Shown: piece by piece, positions 1-5,434 of the stretch
Layout of the letters: every line of letters begins with the position of its first letter
Numbering within the stretch: the stretch's first letter is position 1
Source of the DNA: JBDTLH01 sp039934875
Lineage (GTDB): Bacteria; Acidobacteriota; Terriglobia; Terriglobales; Acidobacteriaceae
Assembly: GCA_039934875.1 (NCBI GenBank)
Contig: JBDTLH010000228.1
Location: forward strand, 1-5,434
Reading direction: 5' to 3'
Length of the DNA: 5,434 bases
Position numbers and translations under genes: made by a program
Notes under the pieces: generated by a model
Seen by the model: the letters and a program-made list of their open reading frames with translations, nothing else
Database searches by the model: none
What the model was told of the DNA's origin: nothing

Positions 1-1645
1 GCCGCGCCGCAACCTCGATCTTCACCATTGCCCCGGAGACATACGCCCGGGTATAGGCAATCGGCAACGCCGCCCCCGCTTCGCCCGCTCTCGCGATGAT
101 CTTCTCCGTCCGCAACACCGCCGACTCAATCGCATATAGCTCAATGATAATGTCGGCAATCGCCGCCAATACCTCCTGCTGATCTGAGAGCTTGTCCATG
201 AACCTCTCGGCCGCCGTGCCCGCCGCGACCAGCCCCGCCTTTTTCGCGTTTGCTAGCTGTTGCCGCTCCGCCGCCAATGCGCCCTCCTCATCGGCGATAG
301 GCGAAGACACTTCCATCATTTCATCCATCAGCTTCTTGATCGCCGCCATCAAAGGCAGCTTGCCGCTCATCGCCGACTTCAATATCCATCCGGTGATGAT
401 CATGCGGTTGATCTCGTTGGTGCCCTCGAAGATGCGGTTCACCCGCGAATCGCGATACGCCCGCTCCGCCGGATACTCTTCGACAAACCCATAACCCCCA
501 TAGATCTGCACCACTTCATCGACCGCACGGTCAAGCATCTCCGAGCCCCACACCTTCGCAATGGAACACTCGACCGCATACTCCTCGATGGCTTTGCGCA
601 CCTGCGTCGAAGCATCCGGCGCCTGCTTATCAATCTCCGCCGTCGCTGCGTCGATCATCCCGACGGTGCGGTAGCAGAGCGCTTCGCCCACATAAAGATC
701 GGTCGCGGTCGCGGCGATCTTCTCCCGTACCAGCCCGAAATCCGTCAGGCTCTTGCCGAACGCCTTGCGCTCTTTGGCATAAGCAATGCCATGCTGCAGC
801 GCGTTGCGCGCGCCGCCCACGCATCCCGCGCCCAGCTTGAAACGCCCGATATTCAGGGTGTTGAATGCTATGACGCTCCCCCGCCCTATCTCTCCCAGAA
901 CGTTCTCCACCGGGACCTGGCAATCGCTCAACACCAGCGGACAGGTGCTCGATCCGCGGATCCCCATCTTGTGCTCCTCGGGGCCCACGTTGAAGCCGGG
1001 GAAGGTGCGCTCCACGATGAACGCCGTAAACTTCTCGCCGTCCACCTTGGCGAAGACCACGAACACGTCAGCAAACCCCGCGTTGGTGATCCACATCTTC
1101 TCCCCATTAAGCAGGTAGTGTCTGCCGTCCGCGCTCAACACCGCCTTGGTGCGCGCGTTCATCGCGTCCGACGCCGACGACGATTCGGACAACGCATATG
1201 CGCCGATCCACTCCCCCGCCGCCAGTTTGGGCAGATATCTTTGCTTCTGCTCCGGAGTGCCGAAATACACGATCGGCAGCGTCCCAATGCCCACATGCGC
1301 GCCCCAGGCAACCGAAAAGCTGCCCGACTTGGAAATGTAATCCGCGATGATCGCCGAAGAGGTCTTATCCATCTGGGCGCCCCCATATTCCTCCGGGATA
1401 TCAACCGTCGCCAGCCCAATATCGCTCGCCTTCTTCAGCAGTCCGCGCGTCACCTCGAACTGCTTCGCCTCAATCGCCTCGATCGCCGGCACGATCTCGT
1501 TCGTGGCAAACTCCTCCGTGGTTCGCGCAATCTGTCTATGTTCATCGCTGAAATCTTCCGGAAAGAAACACTCCTCCGGACGGCGGTCTTCCACTAAAAA
1601 GCTGCCGCCTTTAATGCGCTGCTGAGTTGTCGTTGCTGTCGCCAT
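1..1645 (-). CDS. fadE: Long-chain acyl-CoA dehydrogenase (FadE/VLCAD-like), C-terminus cut by window edge
   Basis: A FAD-dependent enzyme catalysing the first step of beta-oxidation, acyl-CoA to trans-2-enoyl-CoA, with electrons normally passed to ETF. The frame is open from ATG at 1645 to the left edge and gives 548 residues with no stop. The start is supported by AGGAG six bases upstream. Visible motifs: N-terminal helical domain about 30-145; FAD/substrate motif ALSESSSASDA at 151-161; WITN at 185-188; signature 2 beginning QIYGGYGF at 380; and IFEGTNEINR at 405-414, in which Glu407 is the expected catalytic base. After residue 420 the chain continues with a helical extension as in VLCAD/ACAD9 and Bacillus FadE (about 590-600 aa), so roughly 50 residues are probably missing. 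It is the last visible gene of the fadN-fadA-fadE order, 30 nt after the GxxExxY gene. One oddity is Ala158, where the acyl-CoA dehydrogenase signature usually has Gly. Family assignment is firm; chain-length preference is inferred. Confidence 0.95.
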   Translation of the reverse strand, partial: MATATTTQQRIKGGSFLVEDRRPEECFFPEDFSDEHRQIARTTEEFATNEIVPAIEAIEAKQFEVTRGLLKKASDIGLATVDIPEEYGGAQMDKTSSAIIADYISKSGSFSVAWGAHVGIGTLPIVYFGTPEQKQRYLPKLAAGEWIGAYALSESSSASDAMNARTKAVLSADGRHYLLNGEKMWITNAGFADVFVVFAKVDGEKFTAFIVERTFPGFNVGPEEHKMGIRGSSTCPLVLSDCQVPVENVLGEIGRGSVIAFNTLNIGRFKLGAGCVGGARNALQHGIAYAKERKAFGKSLTDFGLVREKIAATATDLYVGEALCYRTVGMIDAATAEIDKQAPDASTQVRKAIEEYAVECSIAKVWGSEMLDRAVDEVVQIYGGYGFVEEYPAERAYRDSRVNRIFEGTNEINRMIITGWILKSAMSGKLPLMAAIKKLMDEMMEVSSPIADEEGALAAERQQLANAKKAGLVAAGTAAERFMDKLSDQQEVLAAIADIIIELYAIESAVLRTEKIIARAGEAGAALPIAYTRAYVSGAMVKIEVAAR

Positions 1646-1651
1646 ATCTCA

Positions 1652-1656
1652 CTCCT
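1652..1656 (-). promoter_or_regulatory. Shine-Dalgarno of fadE
   Basis: Reading the minus strand, AGGAG is followed by six bases (TGAGAT) and then the ATG at 1645. This fixes the fadE start and shows that fadE has its own ribosome site even though it lies only 30 nt behind the GxxExxY stop codon. Confidence 0.8.
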
Positions 1657-1664
1657 ACCAAAAT

Positions 1665-1683
1665 GAACACGAAGGTCACGAAG
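1665..1683 (+). repeat. Left inward-facing CACGAAG repeat pair beside the GxxExxY gene
   Basis: The plus strand reads GAACACGAAGGTCACGAAG, with two CACGAAG copies (1668-1674 and 1677-1683) at a 9-nt period. On the coding strand this is a CTTCGTG doublet, and the GxxExxY stop codon TGA (1676-1678) lies within it. Compared without gaps to the inward-reading copy at 2139-2157, 13 of 19 bases match, so the gene is bracketed by imperfect inverted repeats. Confidence 0.6.
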
Positions 1684-2110
1684 CGCCCGCTGAGTCCACG
1701 GTAAAGTCGCAAGAATAGGAGCTTTTCCAATCCCGGCCCACTACGACTCGACGGATTCCAGATTTTAGCTGAGTTACATTGAAATTAATGATTAAGCCTA
1801 AGCTCTTTTCGCTGAGCTTCAAATATGAGACCACTTGGGCTTTGTGAATATCAGTGATCGCGTTAATGGCCTTAAGCTCCACAACTACAGCGCCTTCGAC
1901 CAGTAAGTCAATCCTGTATGCATCCTGGAGCCGCAACCCATCGTAAACAATGGGGAGAAAGACTTGCCGCTCAACTTTGAGGCCTGCCTTCCGCAACTCG
2001 TGCTCCAGGCAAGCTTCATATGTGCTCTCCAGGAGCCCTGGGCCAAGGGCGGAATGGACCCGCATCGCAGCGCCGATAATCTTCCCACTGATTTCAGTTA
2101 AAGCTAGCAT
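1676..2110 (-). CDS. GxxExxY family protein (PDDEXK_3, PD-(D/E)XK nuclease-like)
   Basis: A small protein of 144 aa whose family is named for its GxxExxY motif, seen here as GLLESTY (Gly25, Glu28, Tyr31) after the typical start LTEISGKIIGAAMRVHSALGPG. A PD-(D/E)XK-like core follows: Asp68 in YRIDLL, Glu78 and Lys80 in VVVELKAI, then Gln92 in KAQVVSYL. The family-typical GLIINFNV and GIRRVVV follow at 105-124. The last 20 or so residues, from GRDWKSSY on, extend beyond where I expect the family core to end. No biochemical function is established for the family; a nuclease-like role is inferred from the fold. The start at 2110 is chosen because the family homology begins there and the frame further upstream runs into fadA. 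Its Shine-Dalgarno is weak (GAGAAAG-like at about 2115-2121). The gene is visibly more AT-rich than fadA and fadE, has no evident link to beta-oxidation, and looks like a passenger inserted in the operon. Confidence 0.9.
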   Translation of the reverse strand: MLALTEISGKIIGAAMRVHSALGPGLLESTYEACLEHELRKAGLKVERQVFLPIVYDGLRLQDAYRIDLLVEGAVVVELKAINAITDIHKAQVVSYLKLSEKSLGLIINFNVTQLKSGIRRVVVGRDWKSSYSCDFTVDSAGAS

Positions 2111-2126
2111 TTGTCTTTCTCTGCTT

Positions 2127-2157
2127 ACTCCGTGCGTACTCGGTGCACTCCGTGTCC
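2127..2157 (-). repeat. Right inward-facing CACGGAG repeat cluster upstream of the GxxExxY gene
   Basis: On the minus strand CACGGAG, CACCGAG and CACGGAG occur at 2154-2148, 2145-2139 and 2134-2128, with 9- and 11-nt steps. They fill most of the 53-nt gap between the fadA stop and the GxxExxY start. The cluster reads inward towards the gene, as the CACGAAG doublet does on the other side. It may be the edge of a mobile unit or a leader of the gene; the sequence alone does not decide. Confidence 0.6.
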
Positions 2158-2163
2158 CGCACT

Positions 2164-3369
2164 TTAGACTCTCTCGAATATCCCCGCCGCCCCCATCCCG
2201 CCGCCCACGCACATCGTCACCAATCCGTACCTGCCATGCTCGCGTTCCAGCTCGCCGATGATCGTCGCCGTCAGCTTCGCCCCGGTGCATCCCAGAGGAT
2301 GGCCCAGCGCGATTGCGCCGCCGTTGGGATTGATCTTTGACGCATCCAGTCCCGCCTCTTCGATTACCGCGAGCGATTGCGCGGCGAACGCTTCATTTAG
2401 CTCGATCACGTCGATCTGCGCGAGCGAGAGCCCTGTCTGCTTCAACACCTTGGGAATCGCGTACACCGGACCGAGGCCCATCTCCTCCGGCTTATATCCG
2501 GCAGTCGCGAATCCTATGAAGCGCGCCAAAGGCTTCAGCCCCAGCGCCTTCGCCCGCTCCGCCGACATCACCACCACCGCCGCCGCGCCGTCTGACATCT
2601 GCGATGAATTGCCGGCAGTGACTGTTCCCTTCACGTGAAATGCCGGTTTCAACGCGGCCAGCGCCTCCAGTGTGGTATCTCCCCGCGGCCCTTCATCCAC
2701 TCTGAACTCCGTCTCCTGCCGCTTCATCTTCGCCCCGATTCCCGCTGGCGATACCGCTTTTGTCGGTTCGAAGCTCACCCTCGACACCGGCACCGGAACG
2801 ATCTCGTCCGCGAACTTGCCCTCGGCAATCGCCTTCAGCGCCTTCTGATGGGATTGATAGCTGAACTCATCCGCCCGTTCGCGACTGATCCCGAAGCGCG
2901 TCGCCAGCCGCTCCGCCGTCAGCCCCATCGAGAGATACGCGTCGGGATAACTCTCTATCAGCGACGGGTTCGCCGACACTTTATTCCCGCCCATGGAGAT
3001 CATGCTCATTGATTCCGTGCCCCCCGCAATCACCACCTCGGCCTGATTGCAGGCAATCGCATTCGCCGCAATCGCAATCGCCTGCAATCCCGAAGAGCAA
3101 AAACGGTTCACGGTCATCGCTGAAGTCTCTACCGCAAGCCCGGCGCGCAACGACGCGATGCGTGCAACGTTCATGCCCTGCTCCGCCTCCGGCATGGCGC
3201 AGCCGAGAATCACGTCGTCGATCTCGCGCGCATCCAGCTGCGGCACCCGTTTAAGCGCACCCATGATGGCGTATGCCGCCAGATCGTCGGGCCGCGTCGA
3301 ACGCAGCGTACCTTTGTATGCTTTACCGACCGGCGTACGGACGGCGGATACGATTACCACTTCCCGCAT
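2164..3369 (-). CDS. fadA: Acetyl-CoA C-acyltransferase (3-ketoacyl-CoA thiolase)
   Basis: Thiolase that cleaves 3-ketoacyl-CoA with CoA to give acetyl-CoA and an acyl-CoA shortened by two carbons, the last step of each beta-oxidation turn. The 401-residue length is normal for the family. Catalytic residues are all present: nucleophile Cys91 in NRFCSSGLQA, Asn325 in NEAFAAQ (325-331), His357 in GGAIALGHPLG, and Cys387 in CVGGGMGAAG near the C-terminus. The N-terminus MREVVIVSAVRTPVGK is typical. The start ATG at 3369 is preceded by AGAGGG four bases upstream. The gene lies downstream of fadN, the usual partner that makes its substrate, which favours a degradative thiolase over a biosynthetic acetoacetyl-CoA thiolase, though sequence alone does not exclude activity on short chains. 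The gene is intact. Confidence 0.96.
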   Translation of the reverse strand: MREVVIVSAVRTPVGKAYKGTLRSTRPDDLAAYAIMGALKRVPQLDAREIDDVILGCAMPEAEQGMNVARIASLRAGLAVETSAMTVNRFCSSGLQAIAIAANAIACNQAEVVIAGGTESMSMISMGGNKVSANPSLIESYPDAYLSMGLTAERLATRFGISRERADEFSYQSHQKALKAIAEGKFADEIVPVPVSRVSFEPTKAVSPAGIGAKMKRQETEFRVDEGPRGDTTLEALAALKPAFHVKGTVTAGNSSQMSDGAAAVVVMSAERAKALGLKPLARFIGFATAGYKPEEMGLGPVYAIPKVLKQTGLSLAQIDVIELNEAFAAQSLAVIEEAGLDASKINPNGGAIALGHPLGCTGAKLTATIIGELEREHGRYGLVTMCVGGGMGAAGIFERV

Positions 3370-3373
3370 GTTA

Positions 3374-3379
3374 CCCTCT
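3374..3379 (-). promoter_or_regulatory. Shine-Dalgarno of fadA
   Basis: The minus strand reads AGAGGG, then TAAC, then the ATG at 3369. It directly abuts, and shares two bases with, the degenerate repeat at 3378-3399, so the repeat sits at the edge of the fadA ribosome site. Confidence 0.65.
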
Positions 3380-3399
3380 AGCTGCTAGCCGCTGGCTGC
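3378..3399 (+). repeat. Left arm of degenerate inverted repeat between fadN and fadA
   Basis: The plus strand reads CTAGCTGCTAGC followed by CGCTGGCTGC, a low-complexity run of CTGGC/CTAGC units. It matches 17 of 22 bases of the minus-strand sequence at 3633-3612, so the two arms face each other across the 54-codon gene. The simple unit composition means it could be a common intergenic filler repeat and not a specific element end. Confidence 0.5.
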
Positions 3400-3406
3400 A
3401 AGCTTC

Positions 3407-3571
3407 TTATGTAGCGCCGGCGCCCTCGCCGGCTGTTTCGCGGACGCCCTCGTCCGCGATCTCATTGCTTCCATCTCCAATCAATCCTTCCGCCCACGCC
3501 TCTGCCTCGCGCTCCCTCTTCTTGTCTGCTGCCATCTTCTGGTAGCCCTTCAATAACTCGTTGTGAGTCAT
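3407..3571 (-). CDS. Small unrecognised protein (54 aa) between fadN and fadA
   Basis: The frame runs from ATG at 3571 to TAA at 3407 and encodes 54 residues beginning MTHNELLKGYQKMAADKK. A very strong Shine-Dalgarno, GGAGGAGGT, lies just upstream, which is the main reason to call it real. Residues 1-36 are highly charged and probably helical (YQKMAADKKREREAEAWAEG at 10-29), with no signal peptide or membrane segment. Residues 38-52 are encoded by two tandem hairpin repeats and are Gly/Ala/Glu-rich, so the tail may be a by-product of repeat insertion. The charged helix followed by a Trp-Ala-Glu segment loosely resembles the toxin-binding tails of small type II antitoxins, but no toxin gene is adjacent, so that is only a suggestion. 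It starts 58 nt after the fadN stop and ends 37 nt before fadA, so it should be co-transcribed with both. Function unknown. Confidence 0.65.
   Translation of the reverse strand: MTHNELLKGYQKMAADKKREREAEAWAEGLIGDGSNEIADEGVRETAGEGAGAT
3410..3457 (-). repeat. Two tandem 24-nt hairpin units with AGGG loops
   Basis: On the minus strand, unit 1 (3457-3434) is stem GCGGACG, loop AGGG, stem CGTCCGC, tail GAAACA. Unit 2 (3433-3410) is stem GCCGGCG, loop AGGG, stem CGCCGGC, tail GCTACA. The units share 18 of 24 bases. Four of the six differences form two compensatory base-pair changes (positions 3/16 and 5/14), so both 7-bp stems remain perfect; stem 1 extends to 9 bp (3438-3446 with 3451-3459). No U-tract follows, so this is not a standard intrinsic terminator. 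It resembles REP-type palindromic elements and overlaps the end of the 54-codon gene. Confidence 0.85.
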
Positions 3572-3574
3572 ACA

Positions 3575-3583
3575 ACCTCCTCC
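3575..3583 (-). promoter_or_regulatory. Very strong Shine-Dalgarno of the 54-codon gene
   Basis: The minus strand reads GGAGGAGGT, then TGT, then the ATG at 3571. It contains a full AGGAGGT anti-16S match, stronger than the sites of fadA, fadE or the GxxExxY gene. It supports translation of the small ORF. Confidence 0.8.
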
Positions 3584-3611
3584 ATAAAAGTGTACGAACG
3601 GCCAGCGGCCA

Positions 3612-3633
3612 ACAGCCAGTCGCCAGCAGCTAA
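3612..3633 (-). repeat. Right arm of degenerate inverted repeat, overlapping the fadN stop
   Basis: The minus strand reads TTAGCTGCTGGC followed by GACTGGCTGT, and a further TGGCCGCTGGCCG run continues to about 3599. It begins on the last bases of fadN, so the TAG stop (3632-3630) is part of the arm. It pairs in inverted orientation with 3378-3399 at 17 of 22 bases. Evidence is by eye and the unit is low in complexity. Confidence 0.5.
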
Positions 3634-5434
3634 TTCCTCAACGGTTTTCCCGTCTTCAACGTAAACCCGATCCGCTCCTGCGTCTTCTTCTCGCCGCAGA
3701 GCGATTTGAACGCCTCGCGCTCCAGATCAAGCAGCCATTGTTCGCTGATCGAAGTACCCGGCGGTACCGCGCCTCCGCAAATTACCTCGGCGACTTTGGC
3801 GGCGATCTTCACTTCGTGATCGGTGATGTAGTCCCCCTGACGCATGATGTGCACGCCCAGCTTTAGTGTCGCTAATATGCTCTCGCCCGGCGCTGGGATA
3901 TCCGTGCGCGGCACTGGCGCCCCGTATCCATTACCCGCTCTAGTGCCCGCGAGATCGAGCGCTTTGTGCTTGGCATCGCTCAGTACGCGCTCGCGATTCA
4001 TGGTGATCGAGTCGGAGTCGCTCAAGAAGTCGTATCCCCGCGCCTCCTCCGCCGACATCGAGACCTTCGCCATGGCAATCGTCTCGAAGATCTTCTTCAT
4101 CGCCTCCATCATCTCCACCGATTCGCCCCGCTGCCCCGGACGAATCGACTGCGCCGCGTCCACCGCGCGCAAGGTCATCTCTTTGCATCCGCCGCCGCCG
4201 GGCAGCAGCCCGACGCCCACCTCCACCAATCCCATATAGAGTTCGGCATGTGGTTGCCGCGCCGCAGCGTGCAGACTCATCTCGCATCCTCCGCCCAGGC
4301 ACATGCCCGCGGGCGCAACCACCACCGGCCTGGGAGAAAACTTGATCGCCTGCGTCGCGTTTTGAAAGCCGCGGATCATCAAATCAATCTCGTCCCACTC
4401 GCCCTCTTGTATGGCTTGCAGCAACATCATGATGTTCGCGCCGACCGAGAAATTCTGCGCGTCCGAGGTAATCACGAAAGCATCGAAATTGCCCTGATAC
4501 TCGCTCCCCGGCTTCAACACCTTGGTGACAAACGAGATCGTATCCGGGCCCAGGGCATTCATCTTGGAATGCAATTCGATGCACCCCACTCCATCGCCCA
4601 AATCAATCAGCGATGCGCCTGAATTCTTGGTCACCACCCCATTCGAGAGCTTCGCAGTGCGCGCCGACCACGCCCCCTCGGGCGCTTCGACCTCCAGGTA
4701 TTTACCGCTGCGCAGGTCGAAGTAAGTTCGTCCCGACGCTACACCGGGCAGCTCCGAGTACCAGGCCTTATGACCGCTAGCCAGCAGCTCCTCCACATTC
4801 TCAGCGACGGGTCTTCCCTGCTCCTTCATCTTGGCGACCGTGTCTTCCACGCCGACAGCGTCCCACAGCTCAAACGGCCCAAGCTCCCAGTTGAAGCCCG
4901 TCTTCATCGCCTGATCGATCTCGACGACGCTGTCTGCGATCTCTGGGATGCGGTTCGCCGCATATTGCCACAGATCGCCCACCACCGCCCAGTAGAACTG
5001 CGTCACCTTCGATTTCGGATCACCATTAAGCAGGATCTTCAGCCGCTCGCCTGGCAAAGGCGCGTTCTTCACCATCTCCAGCTCGGCGAATTTTGCGCGC
5101 TCCTGCGGCTTGTATTCGAGCGTCTTCCAATCCAGCGAGGACCGCTGATCGCCTTGCTTCTTATAAAACCCTCCGCGCGTCTTATCGCCTAGCCACTTGT
5201 TGGCCAGCATCTTCTGATAAAAATCCGGCAGCTTTAGCTCGGAGCGCTCGTCCTTCACATTCTTCGTCATGTTCGCGACCACGTGCCCCAGGATGTCGAG
5301 TCCGACCATATCAATGGTGCGAAAGGTCGCCGACTTCGGCCATCCCACTGCCGAACGCGTGAGGGCATCGACTTCATCAATCGACAGCCCCATCTCCTGC
5401 ATCACCCGCATCACGTTCAACACTGAGAAGGTGC
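3630..5434 (-). CDS. fadN: 3-hydroxyacyl-CoA dehydrogenase / enoyl-CoA hydratase (FadN type), N-terminus cut by window edge
   Basis: Bifunctional beta-oxidation enzyme: enoyl-CoA hydratase plus NAD-dependent L-3-hydroxyacyl-CoA dehydrogenase. The frame is open to the right edge, with 600 residues visible of about 800 expected. The GTG at 5423 is internal and not the start. In numbering from that GTG, the order is a 3HCDH C-terminal domain (about 1-90, with GWPKSATFRTIDMVGLD at 27-43 and GGFYKK at 84-89), a second 3HCDH-like segment (about 143-200), a crotonase domain (about 265-465) and a helical tail ending KTGKPLRN. Crotonase features are present: NFSVGANI at 324-331 and GGGCE at 377-381, with the expected catalytic glutamates Glu381 and Glu401 (LVEVGVG). 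Dehydrogenase-first, hydratase-last is the order of Bacillus FadN (YusL), opposite to E. coli FadB. The NAD-binding domain and its His-Glu pair lie outside the window, so dehydrogenase competence cannot be judged. The gene is followed by the 54-codon gene and fadA, its substrate partner. Confidence 0.93.
   Translation of the reverse strand, partial: TFSVLNVMRVMQEMGLSIDEVDALTRSAVGWPKSATFRTIDMVGLDILGHVVANMTKNVKDERSELKLPDFYQKMLANKWLGDKTRGGFYKKQGDQRSSLDWKTLEYKPQERAKFAELEMVKNAPLPGERLKILLNGDPKSKVTQFYWAVVGDLWQYAANRIPEIADSVVEIDQAMKTGFNWELGPFELWDAVGVEDTVAKMKEQGRPVAENVEELLASGHKAWYSELPGVASGRTYFDLRSGKYLEVEAPEGAWSARTAKLSNGVVTKNSGASLIDLGDGVGCIELHSKMNALGPDTISFVTKVLKPGSEYQGNFDAFVITSDAQNFSVGANIMMLLQAIQEGEWDEIDLMIRGFQNATQAIKFSPRPVVVAPAGMCLGGGCEMSLHAAARQPHAELYMGLVEVGVGLLPGGGGCKEMTLRAVDAAQSIRPGQRGESVEMMEAMKKIFETIAMAKVSMSAEEARGYDFLSDSDSITMNRERVLSDAKHKALDLAGTRAGNGYGAPVPRTDIPAPGESILATLKLGVHIMRQGDYITDHEVKIAAKVAEVICGGAVPPGTSISEQWLLDLEREAFKSLCGEKKTQERIGFTLKTGKPLRN

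Noticed and set aside
260..1597. Long plus-strand open frame of 445 codons
   Set aside because: It lies wholly antisense to fadE, whose frame has full acyl-CoA dehydrogenase motifs. The predicted product is Arg/His/Leu-rich with no recognisable family, as expected of an antisense shadow in GC-rich DNA.
1655..2167. Target-site duplication outside the CACGRAG repeats
   Set aside because: The bases outside the two ends (CCTACCAAAAT on the left, CCGCACTTTAG on the right) show no convincing direct repeat.
2111..2290. N-terminal extension of the GxxExxY protein by 60 residues
   Set aside because: The extra residues overlap the end of fadA on the same strand in another frame, are Arg/Gly-rich, and lie upstream of where family homology begins at 2110.
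3410..3457. CRISPR-like tandem repeat
   Set aside because: The two units are directly adjacent, with no spacer of unique sequence between them, and no cas gene is in the window.
3410..3459. Intrinsic transcription terminator after the 54-codon gene
   Set aside because: The stems are strong, but no U-run follows either hairpin on the transcribed strand, and fadA follows closely with no visible promoter, so a standard terminator is not supported.
3966..4622. Plus-strand open frame of 218 codons
   Set aside because: It is antisense to the crotonase domain of fadN, with His/Arg/Leu-rich low-quality translation and no ribosome site or family motif noticed.
5421..5423. GTG at 5423 as the true start of fadN
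   Set aside because: The frame continues open to the edge, and the visible protein begins in the middle of the 3HCDH region, so the NAD-binding domain must lie upstream.

Overview
The window is a stretch of a fatty-acid beta-oxidation operon, with every gene on the minus strand, so transcription runs from high to low coordinates. It starts inside a bifunctional 3-hydroxyacyl-CoA dehydrogenase/enoyl-CoA hydratase of the FadN type (3630-5434, N-terminus beyond the right edge). It continues through a thiolase, FadA (2164-3369), and ends inside a long acyl-CoA dehydrogenase, FadE (1-1645, C-terminus beyond the left edge). The order fadN-fadA-fadE matches the Bacillus fadNAE (yusLKJ) operon. FadE oxidises acyl-CoA to trans-2-enoyl-CoA, FadN hydrates it and oxidises it to 3-ketoacyl-CoA, and FadA thiolytically releases acetyl-CoA, so the three enzymes form one complete turn of the spiral.

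Two non-metabolic insertions break this operon. Between fadN and fadA (3370-3629) lies an unrecognised 54-codon gene with the strongest Shine-Dalgarno in the window. Its last third is written in two tandem 24-nt hairpin units, and degenerate inverted repeats flank it. Between fadA and fadE lies a GxxExxY-family (PD-(D/E)XK nuclease-like) gene. It is bracketed by short inward-facing CACGAAG/CACGGAG repeats, and its stop codon falls inside one of them.

The DNA is GC-rich with G/C-ending codons; the GxxExxY gene is visibly more AT-rich. The fadNAE order, the palindromic intergenic repeats and the GxxExxY gene would fit a soil-type acidobacterium (Koribacter/Terriglobia-like). That is an inference from general resemblance, and other deep-branching GC-rich bacteria are possible.

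No tRNA, rRNA, CRISPR array or convincing promoter was seen. The operon promoter presumably lies upstream of fadN, outside the window. The long plus-strand open frames are antisense shadows of the fad genes.
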